From contig JBJTBM010000010.1 of the NCBI GenBank assembly GCA_046091365.1, positions 1-64,000 on the forward strand: a stretch of DNA of 64,000 nt. The letters run 5' to 3'. A program made the translations under genes and the position numbers. Source of the stretch: Casp-actino8 sp046091365. GTDB taxonomy: Bacteria; Actinomycetota; Acidimicrobiia; Acidimicrobiales; Ilumatobacteraceae. The notes below the pieces were generated by a model that was given only the letters and a program-made list of their open reading frames with translations, made no database searches and was not told the DNA's origin. Of the stretch, positions 43,377 to 51,556 are shown one piece after another (the first letter of the stretch is position 1; each line of letters opens with the position of its first letter).

Positions 43377-45051
43377 GTCGCGCGACCGGGGCATGACACT
43401 CGTCGAACTCCTCCTGACCGTCACCATCCTCAGCATCATCATGTCGTCGCTCGCCGCGGCGGTCATCGTGATGTTGCGGGCCGAGGCACCCACGCGCGAT
43501 CGCATCTCGGAATCGAAGGACGTGACGTTCCTGCAGGCGTGGATCCCGACCGATCTGGCCTCGGCCGTGTCGCGCGACGTGACTCCGAACCATCAACCGG
43601 CCAACAACACGACCCTGCCCGGCACGAACGTCATCACCATCACGCGCCCCGACCTCGTCACCGGCGGCGGCTACGTCACGGTCAGCTATCGATACGTCCA
43701 CTCCGGGGACGAATGGCAATTGCGTCGCTACGAGATCCGCGATCCCGCGAGCGCGTCCCCCACCGTCGCCCAGGTCGGTGTGGCGCACGAACTGGCGCCG
43801 CCTCCCCCCACCTGGAACCCTGGTCAGGCCCCGGTTCACGCGGTCATGGTGACGGCACGGAACCAGGTGGTGTTGCGCCCGATCGGCGAGGACATCGACG
43901 TCACCTTCGCGAGCGGAGACGGATTCACCACCGGTGGTGCCGGGCTCTCCTCCGAGGATCAACTTCCCACCAACTACGCCGGGGGCATCGTCGACCCGGC
44001 CGCACCGCCCAGTCGCTGCGGGGGCACCGTGACCATCGTCCTCGACACCTCGAGTTCGATTCCCACGCAGAACGGTCAGACCGCACTCGTCAACGCGGCC
44101 CTCGGCTTCATCGACGCCTACACCGGCACCCCCACCTACATGCGCATCGTCGGCTTCGACGTGTCCGCGTATTCGTACTATCCGACAAAGGCGGGTCAAT
44201 ACGTGAACATCCTCAACCCGTCGAGTGCCCTCACCGCGATGCGCAGCAAGGTCGACGCCCAGGACACGTCAGCGGGTCGGTGGGGAAACGGCACCAACTG
44301 GGAGGACGGTTTGTGGCAGGCCTTCCGCAACACCGCCGGGACCCCCTACTCGCAACTCCCCGAACTGGTCGTCTTCATCTCCGACGGCGAACCGAACCGA
44401 AACCGCACGAACATCCCGACCGACGGCGACACTCGCTACAACTCGACCGACTTGTCACGAGCGGTCACCGCGGCCAACTACGGCCGCGGCACGGGTTCAC
44501 GCATCGTCGGAGTGCTCGTCGGCAACGACGCGAGCACCACCAACCAGGGCCGCATGCGCAGCGTGGTGGGTCCGGTGAACTGGAACGGCACGGGTCCGAC
44601 GAACCTCGGCAACGCGTCGGCGGCGGATTTCTTCCTGCCGACCAACTCCGCCTCGTTCGCCCAACTCGGAAACGTCCTGCGCTCGATCAGCGCCGCACAG
44701 TGCGGGGGCACGGTGACCCTCCAGAAGCGGGTCGTGGTCGCCGGTGCACTTTCGGAGACGACGGGGCGCTGGAACTACACGACCGATGTCGGCGTACGGG
44801 AACTCGACTTGTCGCAGAACTCGTCGATCACCTTCGATTACACGTTCACCAACGGAACCACCACGCGCACCGTCCAGATTTCCGAGACCCCCGTGGCAGG
44901 GTACGTCTTCGTGCGCGCCGACTGTTCCTCCGGTGGCGTCAGCCTGCCCGCGCAGCGCGTCTCCGCTCCGACCGACGGCACCCCCGGAGTGGTCGTGACG
45001 CTCACTCCCGACGAGGCGGTTTCGTGCGTGATGGTCTCGAGGCCGGCATGA
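43351..45051 (+). CDS. Prepilin fused to a von Willebrand factor A domain (modular pilin)
   Basis: The 566-residue protein has a charged 14-residue leader, a prepilin site after Gly14 with Met at +1 and Glu19 at +5 (RG / MTLVELLLTVTIL), and a pilin-like segment to about residue 210. A vWA domain follows, with MIDAS residues DTSSS at 232-236 and a later VFISDGEPNR. The last 120 residues form a Cys-containing beta-rich domain starting at QCGGTVTLQKRVVV that resembles a SpaA-like fold. Such modular pilins, with a vWA domain on a pilin, are known from Streptococcus sanguinis PilB, where it binds host ligands. No pilus motor or peptidase gene lies in the window. Start and leader agree with the ATG at 43351, which overlaps the preceding gene. 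Confidence 0.85.
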   Translation: MCSPRSSRESRDRGMTLVELLLTVTILSIIMSSLAAAVIVMLRAEAPTRDRISESKDVTFLQAWIPTDLASAVSRDVTPNHQPANNTTLPGTNVITITRPDLVTGGGYVTVSYRYVHSGDEWQLRRYEIRDPASASPTVAQVGVAHELAPPPPTWNPGQAPVHAVMVTARNQVVLRPIGEDIDVTFASGDGFTTGGAGLSSEDQLPTNYAGGIVDPAAPPSRCGGTVTIVLDTSSSIPTQNGQTALVNAALGFIDAYTGTPTYMRIVGFDVSAYSYYPTKAGQYVNILNPSSALTAMRSKVDAQDTSAGRWGNGTNWEDGLWQAFRNTAGTPYSQLPELVVFISDGEPNRNRTNIPTDGDTRYNSTDLSRAVTAANYGRGTGSRIVGVLVGNDASTTNQGRMRSVVGPVNWNGTGPTNLGNASAADFFLPTNSASFAQLGNVLRSISAAQCGGTVTLQKRVVVAGALSETTGRWNYTTDVGVRELDLSQNSSITFDYTFTNGTTTRTVQISETPVAGYVFVRADCSSGGVSLPAQRVSAPTDGTPGVVVTLTPDEAVSCVMVSRPA

Positions 45052-46493
45052 GGCGCGATCGCGACCAGGGTTCGGCTCTTTTGATGGTCATGGTGTTGAT
45101 GGTGGTCGGCGGCATCATCGCCACCGGACTGCTGGCCTATTCGGGAGCCGTGATCCGCGCGCGCCCCGCCCTCCACGAGCGTGTGGCCGGGGCCGAAGCC
45201 GTGAAGTCGGGGACGCGCATGGCGATCACGCTCCAACGCGAGTTCGGTCCCTCGGGCTGCTTCGCCGATTCGGCGCAGTGGGTCATCGCGTCCACGCCGG
45301 TGACCGCCACCTGCTCGACGGTGTCGAGTTACACCACGGGTCGCGGACGACTCGGCTCGGTCGTCACCACCAACACAGCCAACACCGGCTTCCTCGTGAC
45401 CCCGACCTGGGCCGGCAACATCGCCCAGGCACTGTCGGGCGAGGCCACGATCAACACCGGGGCGATGGGCACTTCGTCGTCTCTCGCTCTCGTGCGCGGC
45501 GCGAACGGCGCGTTTTCGTGGGTCGCATCGGGCACGCCATGGTGGCAACTGGTCGGCGACAACAACGCCGGTGCGTGGGTCTACCCCAGCCTCCCGCAGG
45601 TGCCGAGCTACTCACGGCCCGGCTCACAGGCCAGCATCGGCGCCTGCCAGCTCTACTTCCCGGGGCGCTACCTCGGCGCCACCCCGTTGACGCTGAACGG
45701 GGGCACGCACTACTTCGCCTCGGGCGTGTATTACTTCGAACGCCCCATCGTCGTCACCGGTGGTGCACAAGTGGTCTTCGGCGAGGGCGTCAACGCCGGC
45801 TGCGCGGTCGACGCTCAGGCCGCATACGCCCCGACCGCACCCAAGAGCCACGAGATCACGGGCAAGGGCGCGACGATCCTTCTCGGCGACATCGCCACGC
45901 TGACCGTCCAGGAGTCGTCGGTCCGCATCAATCGCCGCGTGTCGACGGCATCCACCCGGGGTAGCGAGGGGGTGGCCGTTCGTACCGTCAACTTCGGACA
46001 GTCCAACACCACCGTCACGATCCCCGCCGACACCGTCTTGCTCGCCGACGGCACCACCGTGCCCGTCGCGAACCATTCCATCATTCCGATCGCCAACACC
46101 ACTCCGGTCACCTACCGCACGTCCACACTCGCACCCGCGACCTCCTGGGCCGTCGACGTGCGGTTGAACGGCACGAGCGTCTCGTCGAACCGTTTCATCG
46201 TGGACGGGTACGTGTTCGTGCCCAACGCCGGCGTTCGCATCACGGGAACGACGTCCGTCTACGCGGTGTCGACCACCAAGGGCACGGTGGCCACGCGCAT
46301 CGAACACTCGTTGGGCCTCGCTCCGGCGAGCGGTGGTTCCTACTCCAACGGCATCGTGTCCGAGACCATCCAACGCAAGGTGCGCCTCACGGTCACGGCG
46401 AACACCGCCGAGCACTCGGCCACCTCGAGAGCGATCATCGAGGTGCACACCGACCGCAGTTACGCCATCAATTCCTGGGTGATCGACCCGTGA
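45048..46493 (+). CDS. PilX-like N-terminal membrane-anchored surface protein
   Basis: The 481-residue protein has a basic leader and a hydrophobic segment (GSALLMVMVLMVVGGIIATGLLAYS) of the PilX type, lacking the Glu at +5 seen in its two neighbours. The following 450 residues are Ser/Thr/Gly/Ala-rich, with repeated strand-like segments such as TLNGGTHYFASGVYYFERPIVVTGGAQVVFGEG that suggest a beta-solenoid or adhesin-like structure. Four Cys are present. The ATG overlaps the stop of the modular pilin gene as ATGA, so it is translated with it. It is likely another part of the same fibre or its tip. Confidence 0.75.
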   Translation: MRRDRDQGSALLMVMVLMVVGGIIATGLLAYSGAVIRARPALHERVAGAEAVKSGTRMAITLQREFGPSGCFADSAQWVIASTPVTATCSTVSSYTTGRGRLGSVVTTNTANTGFLVTPTWAGNIAQALSGEATINTGAMGTSSSLALVRGANGAFSWVASGTPWWQLVGDNNAGAWVYPSLPQVPSYSRPGSQASIGACQLYFPGRYLGATPLTLNGGTHYFASGVYYFERPIVVTGGAQVVFGEGVNAGCAVDAQAAYAPTAPKSHEITGKGATILLGDIATLTVQESSVRINRRVSTASTRGSEGVAVRTVNFGQSNTTVTIPADTVLLADGTTVPVANHSIIPIANTTPVTYRTSTLAPATSWAVDVRLNGTSVSSNRFIVDGYVFVPNAGVRITGTTSVYAVSTTKGTVATRIEHSLGLAPASGGSYSNGIVSETIQRKVRLTVTANTAEHSATSRAIIEVHTDRSYAINSWVIDP

Positions 46494-46502
46494 TCGACCG
46501 AC

Positions 46503-47366
46503 TCACGACAGAACGGCTCGCGCCACGAGGTCGGTTCCGAAGGCGGTCAGGATCGCGAGGTACATGAGACCCGTGGCCGCCATCACGGCCGAGTACGACC
46601 GTTCTTTCAGCGCGCGAAGAGTCACCACTCCGAGCACCCCGGTCGTCACCGCGCACGCGGCCCAGAACCACCCCAACTGGCCGCCCCAACCGTCGTCCAC
46701 CGCACCGGAGAAAACGCTGAACATGCCGGTCGGCCACAACATCACGACCACTTCGGCCGGCCAAATCCACAAGAAGACCCGCACGATCTCGTTGACGTGA
46801 CGACGCGGCAGGCCGGGCTGAACCAGGTACCAGTGACCGAGCAGCATCGCGTCGCTCACGAGACCGAGGAAGACCGCGCCCACCACCGTGCGGGCGATGG
46901 CCAGGGCATCGGCCCCACCGGCGGCCATTCCGGCGGCCACCAGAGCGGGAACACCGGCGACCAACGGCAACAGGTCGAGGCGCGGGTCGAACTCGGATCC
47001 CGACACCGACGATCCGTCGCGCGTTCCGCGATCGATGCCGGTCATCTTCGCGACGCGCTCGGAGCGCTCGTCGTGTCGACGATCGGCACCGCTGACTCCG
47101 GCGCGTCGACGCACGACGCTCTGCCCGAGAGCCACCGCGCACAGGGCCGCGGTGACCGCGGTGCCGATGTCACGAACCGACTCCGCGGTACCGGCACTCG
47201 AGGTCCCCGCGAACAACAGCGCGCCGATCAACATCACGATGTGCGTGCCCCGCAACAGCCACCCGTACCCGAGCCCCACTTCGCGGTGTCGCGTCGTGAT
47301 CCAGCATCCGAGCATCCCGCCGACGGCCCATTGCAACAACACCGTCGACGCATCGAGTTCGATCAC
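46503..47366 (-). CDS. Multi-pass membrane protein of unknown function
   Basis: The 287-residue protein has about eight hydrophobic segments, with a basic cytoplasmic loop at about residues 85-120. No family is recognised. A repeated pattern of Trp and aromatic residues (LGHWYLVQPGLPRRHVNEIVRVFLWIWP) resembles no transporter that I know. I chose the GTG at 47366 because TAGCGT ends 7 bases before it; the open frame extends 13 codons further up. It is divergent from the lipoprotein gene and converges on the pilin-like cluster. Confidence 0.7.
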   Translation of the reverse strand: MIELDASTVLLQWAVGGMLGCWITTRHREVGLGYGWLLRGTHIVMLIGALLFAGTSSAGTAESVRDIGTAVTAALCAVALGQSVVRRRAGVSGADRRHDERSERVAKMTGIDRGTRDGSSVSGSEFDPRLDLLPLVAGVPALVAAGMAAGGADALAIARTVVGAVFLGLVSDAMLLGHWYLVQPGLPRRHVNEIVRVFLWIWPAEVVVMLWPTGMFSVFSGAVDDGWGGQLGWFWAACAVTTGVLGVVTLRALKERSYSAVMAATGLMYLAILTAFGTDLVARAVLS

Positions 47367-47373
47367 GCGACCC

Positions 47374-47379
47374 ACGCTA
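47374..47379 (-). promoter_or_regulatory. Candidate leaderless -10 element (TAGCGT) for the multi-pass membrane protein
   Basis: TAGCGT on the minus strand ends 7 bases before the GTG at 47366. Confidence 0.55.
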
Positions 47380-47406
47380 GAACCAACCGGTCGGCGAAGG
47401 GGCACC

Positions 47407-47412
47407 TAGGCT
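47407..47412 (+). promoter_or_regulatory. Candidate leaderless -10 element (TAGGCT) for the lipoprotein gene
   Basis: TAGGCT ends 6 bases before the GTG at 47419. Confidence 0.5.
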
Positions 47413-47418
47413 GACGAG

Positions 47419-48078
47419 GTGCCCTCGTTCACTCCGTCGCGTCTTCTTCTCGCGTGCGCGCCACTCGCCCTCGTGTCGGCGTGTTTCACCGGTCCACGCC
47501 CGACCCTCGAGCCCAGCGACACCATCGCCCCGCTCGACGACCCGGCCGCGCGCGCGGTGGTCGATTCACTGTCGATGTCGACCACGGCGTCGTTCACGAT
47601 CGAATACGAGATCGTGACCAAGTTCGGCGGAGCGACCACCTCGGCGGTCGTGGCGTTCGACCCGGTGCTCGGCACGAGCGTCGAAATCGGCGACACCCGC
47701 TACCTGTACTCGGCCCAAGGCACCACCACCACGTGCACGGTGTCGACCACCGACTGTTCCGCCGGAATCGACGAGACCCGGGTGTCGGACCGTCAGTTGA
47801 CGTCGACCTTTTTCAAGCAGTCGGCCAACGAGCGCATCCGACAGGACGCCCGGGTCGCGGTGGCGCCGGCCTCGGGTTACCCGTCGACGGCCGCTGATCG
47901 GGCCACGACGTGCGCCGACTTCACCGTGGTCGACACCACCGGCGCGAGTCGAACCAAGACGTATTGCGCCTTCGACGACGCGCACGTGATCGCGATCATG
48001 GACACCGCCGACCTCTCGATCAGCGCACGCTCGATCACCGAATCGGTCGATGCCGCACGCTTCCAGCCACCGGGCTGA
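47419..48078 (+). CDS. Lipoprotein of unknown function
   Basis: The 219-residue protein begins with a lipoprotein signal (LLLACAPLALVSAC, lipidated Cys at residue 22), so it would be anchored outside the membrane. The mature part is rich in Thr, Ser and Asp and has about six further Cys, two of them in TTTTCTVSTTDC. Its strand-rich pattern resembles small periplasmic or surface lipoproteins, but no family can be named. The GTG start has TAGGCT 6 bases upstream. It converges on the NlpC/P60 gene with a 12-base gap. Confidence 0.75.
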   Translation: MPSFTPSRLLLACAPLALVSACFTGPRPTLEPSDTIAPLDDPAARAVVDSLSMSTTASFTIEYEIVTKFGGATTSAVVAFDPVLGTSVEIGDTRYLYSAQGTTTTCTVSTTDCSAGIDETRVSDRQLTSTFFKQSANERIRQDARVAVAPASGYPSTAADRATTCADFTVVDTTGASRTKTYCAFDDAHVIAIMDTADLSISARSITESVDAARFQPPG

Positions 48079-48090
48079 ACCGAACGACCG

Positions 48091-48762
48091 TCACTCGGTC
48101 GGGTCGCCGAACTTGCTGCGGCTCATGGAGCGACTGCCCAGCACCTTGATCTCGACGTGTCGTCCGGTGAACGGAGCGTGGATGATCGCTTGGCCGACTC
48201 CGAGCCACATCATCACGTGGCCCGGGTAGCGCATCAGATCACCAGCCTGTGCCGTGAGGATGTTGCGGGGTTCGGCCGCACGGATCTGGGCCGTCGAATT
48301 GCGCGGGATGTCGAATCCGGCTTTCGACCACGCGAACGACGTCAATCCCGAACAGTCGAACGCGACCCCGGGTGCCAGCGCGTTCCGTCGATACGGAACC
48401 CCGAGCTGGGTGAGTGCCGCCATCAACGCGAGCTGATGGTCCATGTCGGCGCGCGCCCACGCCTGATCGAACGACTCACCGGGGGTCCACAAACGACCGC
48501 CGACGGCGACGGCCAATCGGGCCCGGGCGGCGACGTACTCGGGTGCCGCGGTCGTGCCACCCACACGCAATGCCTCGAGGGCGGCGACGGCCAGGTCGGC
48601 GATGGGGTCGTCGATCGGGGCCGCCACGGCGACGCGGGTGGTCGATGCCGCGGCGATCCCAGGGGCTACGGTCGTCACGATCACGGTCGGCACGACCAAG
48701 GTCGTCACGATCACAGTCGGCACGGCCAAGGCGGCCAGAAGGGTGTGTCGGAACGGCGTCAT
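48091..48762 (-). CDS. NlpC/P60-family cell-wall hydrolase
   Basis: The 223-residue protein has an N-terminal signal or anchor segment (residues about 6-40) and a C-terminal NlpC/P60 domain with catalytic Cys137 in DCSGLTSFAW, His182 in PGHVMMWLG and a third polar residue at His195. It would cut peptidoglycan stem peptides outside the cell. The ATG at 48762 is preceded by AGGGGAG. The signal segment contains a perfect-length tandem duplication of ten codons (PTVIVTTLVV and PTVIVTTVAP). It converges on the lipoprotein gene. Confidence 0.87.
   Translation of the reverse strand: MTPFRHTLLAALAVPTVIVTTLVVPTVIVTTVAPGIAAASTTRVAVAAPIDDPIADLAVAALEALRVGGTTAAPEYVAARARLAVAVGGRLWTPGESFDQAWARADMDHQLALMAALTQLGVPYRRNALAPGVAFDCSGLTSFAWSKAGFDIPRNSTAQIRAAEPRNILTAQAGDLMRYPGHVMMWLGVGQAIIHAPFTGRHVEIKVLGSRSMSRSKFGDPTE
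48671..48730. repeat. 30-bp tandem duplication in the signal segment of the NlpC/P60 gene
   Basis: Bases 48671-48700 and 48701-48730 are 30-base direct repeats that differ at two positions (48685/48715 and 48695/48725). They encode PTVIVTT-type segments of the hydrophobic core, so the repeat lengthens the signal. Confidence 0.95.
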
Positions 48763-48906
48763 CGTCTCCCCTGCCCGATGGGCATCAGATGACGATACGA
48801 GGGGACAAATCGCAACACAACCGACATATTCGTTGCCCAATCGACATGAATCCAGCCGGACGACCCCGAGGCGCGGTCCGAATCGGGGAAACCGCAGGTC
48901 ACACGG

Positions 48907-48912
48907 CAGGAT
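48907..48912 (+). promoter_or_regulatory. Weak candidate leaderless -10 element (CAGGAT) for the MocA-like gene
   Basis: CAGGAT ends 6 bases before the GTG at 48919. It has A2 and T6 but lacks the first T. Confidence 0.35.
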
Positions 48913-48918
48913 GCGGGG

Positions 48919-49497
48919 GTGGACATGATCCCCGACACCACCGTGGGCGTTCTGTTGGCGGCCGGTCGCGGCAGTCGTTTCACCGGGCCGACCCACAAAT
49001 TGCTCGCTCCCCTCCGGGGGCGCACCGTGCTGGCGTGGTCGCTCGCGGCAGCTCGGGAAGCGGGGTTCGCCCACCTCGTCGTGGTCACCGGCGCCGTCGA
49101 CGTGTCGGCGGAGTTGACCCCGGACCACGCGCTGCAGGTGGTGGCCAACCTCGACTGGGCCGATGGGCAGGCCACATCCATCAACGCCGGGATCGAACGA
49201 GCGCGCTCGCTCGGCGCCGACACCGTCGTCATCGGACTCGCCGACCAACCCTTCGTCTCCCCGGACGCCTGGCGCTCGGTCGCCGCGAGCAGGTCACCTA
49301 TCGCGGTGGCGACCTACCACGGCGTGCGTGGCAATCCGGTCCGCTTGGCCGGGTCCGTGTGGTCACTGTTACCAACGACCGGCGACGTCGGCGCTCGCGA
49401 CCTCATGCGCCTGCGCCCCGAACTCGTCCGAGAAGTAGCCTGCGAGGGTTCTGCGGACGACATCGACACCGAGGAGGATCTCGCACCATGGACCTGA
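48919..49497 (+). CDS. MocA-like molybdenum cofactor nucleotidyltransferase
   Basis: The 192-residue protein has the nucleotidyltransferase start VGVLLAAGRGSRFTGPTHKLLAPLRG (Rossmann-type LAAGxGxR and Lys), WADGQATSINAGIERA, and IGLADQPFVSPDAW with the metal-binding Asp. MocA transfers CMP to molybdopterin to form the cytosine dinucleotide used by CO/xanthine dehydrogenase-type enzymes. It overlaps the coxG gene by 10 bases. An ATG at 48925 is an alternative start with a GGGGG just upstream. The coxD/E and XdhC genes at 2600-5814 fit the same enzyme class. Confidence 0.85.
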   Translation: MDMIPDTTVGVLLAAGRGSRFTGPTHKLLAPLRGRTVLAWSLAAAREAGFAHLVVVTGAVDVSAELTPDHALQVVANLDWADGQATSINAGIERARSLGADTVVIGLADQPFVSPDAWRSVAASRSPIAVATYHGVRGNPVRLAGSVWSLLPTTGDVGARDLMRLRPELVREVACEGSADDIDTEEDLAPWT

Positions 49498-50171
49498 ACC
49501 ACTCGATCACCGTCAACCAACCGATCGCCGAGACGTGGAAGATCCTGACCGATCTCGAGCGAATTGCTCCGTGTCTTCCCGGCGCCCAATTGCAGGAGAT
49601 CGAAGGTGAGGTCTACAAGGGCGTCGTCAAGATCAAGGTCGGCCCGATCGTCGCCCAGTTCAAAGGCGAGGCTCAGTTCGCCGAGCGCGACGACACCAAC
49701 TTCAAGGCCACGCTCAAAGCCTCGGGGCGCGACACCGGTGGAAAGGGCAACGCGTCGGCCACCATCACCGCCCAGCTCACCTCGCTGACCGCCACGACCA
49801 CTGAGTGCTCGGTTGTCACCGACCTTGCGATCACCGGCAAGGTGGCCCAGTTCGGCCGCGGAGCGATGACCGACATCAGCGAGAAACTCATCGCCCAGTT
49901 CGCCGACAACCTCAACACGTTGATCGACGCCGGCGATCCGATCGCCGACGCGGCGGGCTCCCCCGCCTCGTCCGACGCGTCGCCCGTCGCCGACACCTCG
50001 GGCGAACTGCCCAGGGTTCGCAAGATCGAGGGTCCGGCTGCCGAACCGTTGAACCTTCAGGACGTGGCCGGTGGCGCGATGATGAAGCGCATCCTGCCGG
50101 TGCTGGCCGGCTTAGCCGCGCTCGGACTCTTCTTGAAGCGCGTCTTCTCGCGTCGTCGCAAGAAGGCCTGA
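49488..50171 (+). CDS. coxG: CoxG-like SRPBCC membrane-anchored protein
   Basis: The 227-residue protein has the CoxG N-terminal SRPBCC domain: SITVNQPIAETWKILTDLERIAPCLPGAQLQEIEG and VKIKVGPIVAQFKGEAQF, with DIAITGKVAQFGRG-like middle (LAITGKVAQFGRGAMTDIS). A Ser/Ala/Asp linker leads to a C-terminal membrane helix at about residues 203-219 and a basic tail. CoxG proteins hold CO dehydrogenase at the membrane and in mycobacteria have been linked to quinone delivery. A GAGGAGGAT ribosome-binding site precedes the ATG, which overlaps the end of the MocA-like gene. Confidence 0.9.
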   Translation: MDLNHSITVNQPIAETWKILTDLERIAPCLPGAQLQEIEGEVYKGVVKIKVGPIVAQFKGEAQFAERDDTNFKATLKASGRDTGGKGNASATITAQLTSLTATTTECSVVTDLAITGKVAQFGRGAMTDISEKLIAQFADNLNTLIDAGDPIADAAGSPASSDASPVADTSGELPRVRKIEGPAAEPLNLQDVAGGAMMKRILPVLAGLAALGLFLKRVFSRRRKKA

Positions 50172-50184
50172 GCCGGACCGTTCG

Positions 50185-50634
50185 GTGCCGACTCCCGACG
50201 ACATCGATCGCGTCACCCGATTGCTCGGACGGCGGCCGGCCGGGGCCTTCGAGGTGGTTCTCCGGGCGGAGGACGGTGACCCAGTCGTGTTGCGCAACGC
50301 ACCCCTGATGGACGATCTCACGCCGATGCCGACGCTCTATTGGCTCTGCGATCCCGATCTGACGGTGGCCGTGAGCCGCCTCGAGGCCGACGGCGGCGTC
50401 GATCGCGCCGAAGCCGAGGTCGACGCCGTCTCGCTGGCCGCGGCCCACCAGCGCTACGCCGACGAGCGCGACGCCGCGATCCCCCCGGGACACATCGGTC
50501 CGCGTCCGACGGGGGGCGTGGCCGGCACTCGCGTTGGCGTGAAGTGCCTCCACGCCCACTACGCGTGGCACCTCGTGGGCGGAGACGATCCCGTCGGGCG
50601 CTGGGTCGCCGGACACCTGGAAGCGAGGACCTGA
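50185..50634 (+). CDS. DUF501 protein
   Basis: The 149-residue protein matches DUF501, a family that in actinobacteria lies next to Ppx. It has VTRLLGRRPAGAFEVVLR at the start, TPMPTLYWLCDPDLTVAVSRLEADGGVDRAE in the middle, and GVKCLHAHYAWHLVGGDDPVGRWVAGHL near the end, with Cys and His in a metal-like arrangement. The function is unknown. Its stop is directly followed by the ppx gene. In mycobacteria DUF501 lies between an FtsB-like gene and ppx; neither eno nor ftsB is upstream here. Confidence 0.9.
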   Translation: MPTPDDIDRVTRLLGRRPAGAFEVVLRAEDGDPVVLRNAPLMDDLTPMPTLYWLCDPDLTVAVSRLEADGGVDRAEAEVDAVSLAAAHQRYADERDAAIPPGHIGPRPTGGVAGTRVGVKCLHAHYAWHLVGGDDPVGRWVAGHLEART

Positions 50635-50635
50635 C

Positions 50636-51556
50636 GTGCCGGTCGCCGCCATCGACATCGGCACCAACTCGACCAATCTCCTGGTGGTCGACGACGACGG
50701 CACGACGCGCGAGCGGATCGTCGCCGTGACCCGGCTCGGAGCCGGTGTCGACCGCACCGGTCGTCTGGCCGACGACGCCATCGAACGAACGCTCGCCCGC
50801 ATCACCGCCCACCATGCGATCATCACGACCGATGGCAATCACGTGCCCCTGCGCATCGCCGCGTCCAGCGCCTGTCGCGACGCCGCCAACCGCGAGGAGT
50901 TCTTCGACCGGGTGGAAGCGATCACCGGCGTGCGACCCGAGTTGATCTCGGGACCGCTGGAGAGTCGACTGTCGTATCTCGGGGCGACAGCCGGATTGCG
51001 ACTCGACCCCATCGGTCACGTGGTCGTCGACATCGGTGGCGGATCCACCGAAATCGCCCACGGCGACACCGAGTTGCGGTCGACCTACAGCATCGACGTT
51101 GGCGCCGTCCGCCTCACCGAACGCCACCTGCACCACGACCCACCGCGCCCCGAGGAGTTGTTGAACGCGATCGGCGACGCCCAGGACCTGTTCGACGACC
51201 TCGTGCGCGACGCTCCGGCCATCCTCGGTGCGCGCCAGATCATCGGAGTGGCCGGCACCATCGTGACGACGGCCGCGGTCGAAATCGGTCTCGTCGACCA
51301 CGACCCCGCTCGACTGCACGGCTTCATCCTCACCCGAGCGGCGGTCGAAGAGGTCTTCCGAACCTTGGCCACCGAGCCCCTCGCGGACCGCCGGCACAAC
51401 CCCGGACTGCCCGCCGATCGCGCCGACGTCATCGTCGGCGGCCTGTGCGTGTTGGTCGGGCTCCTGCGCCGCTGGGACACCGACGAGATCGTGGTGTCGT
51501 CCCGCAACATTCTCGACGGAATGTGTGCTGAACTGCTCCGCGGAGAGAAACCATGA
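50636..51556 (+). CDS. ppx: Exopolyphosphatase/GppA family phosphatase
   Basis: The 306-residue protein has the Ppx/GppA start VAAIDIGTNSTNLLVVD and the second phosphate loop VVVDIGGGSTEIAHG. The length corresponds to the short form without the C-terminal HD-like domain. It hydrolyses polyphosphate or the terminal phosphate of pppGpp. Its start lies 1 base after the DUF501 stop and its stop overlaps the ATG of the GNAT gene as ATGA. Confidence 0.93.
   Translation: MPVAAIDIGTNSTNLLVVDDDGTTRERIVAVTRLGAGVDRTGRLADDAIERTLARITAHHAIITTDGNHVPLRIAASSACRDAANREEFFDRVEAITGVRPELISGPLESRLSYLGATAGLRLDPIGHVVVDIGGGSTEIAHGDTELRSTYSIDVGAVRLTERHLHHDPPRPEELLNAIGDAQDLFDDLVRDAPAILGARQIIGVAGTIVTTAAVEIGLVDHDPARLHGFILTRAAVEEVFRTLATEPLADRRHNPGLPADRADVIVGGLCVLVGLLRRWDTDEIVVSSRNILDGMCAELLRGEKP

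Noticed and set aside
43539..45047. Open frame continuing upstream of the PilX-like gene through the modular pilin
   Set aside because: The upstream translation is Arg/His-rich and lacks domain features, while the modular pilin frame has a leader, MIDAS motif and Cys pattern. The PilX-like start is the ATG overlapping the pilin stop.
48414..49487. Long frame through the MocA-like gene leading into coxG
   Set aside because: The upstream translation is Arg/Pro-rich. CoxG begins at the ATG at 49488 with a ribosome-binding site.
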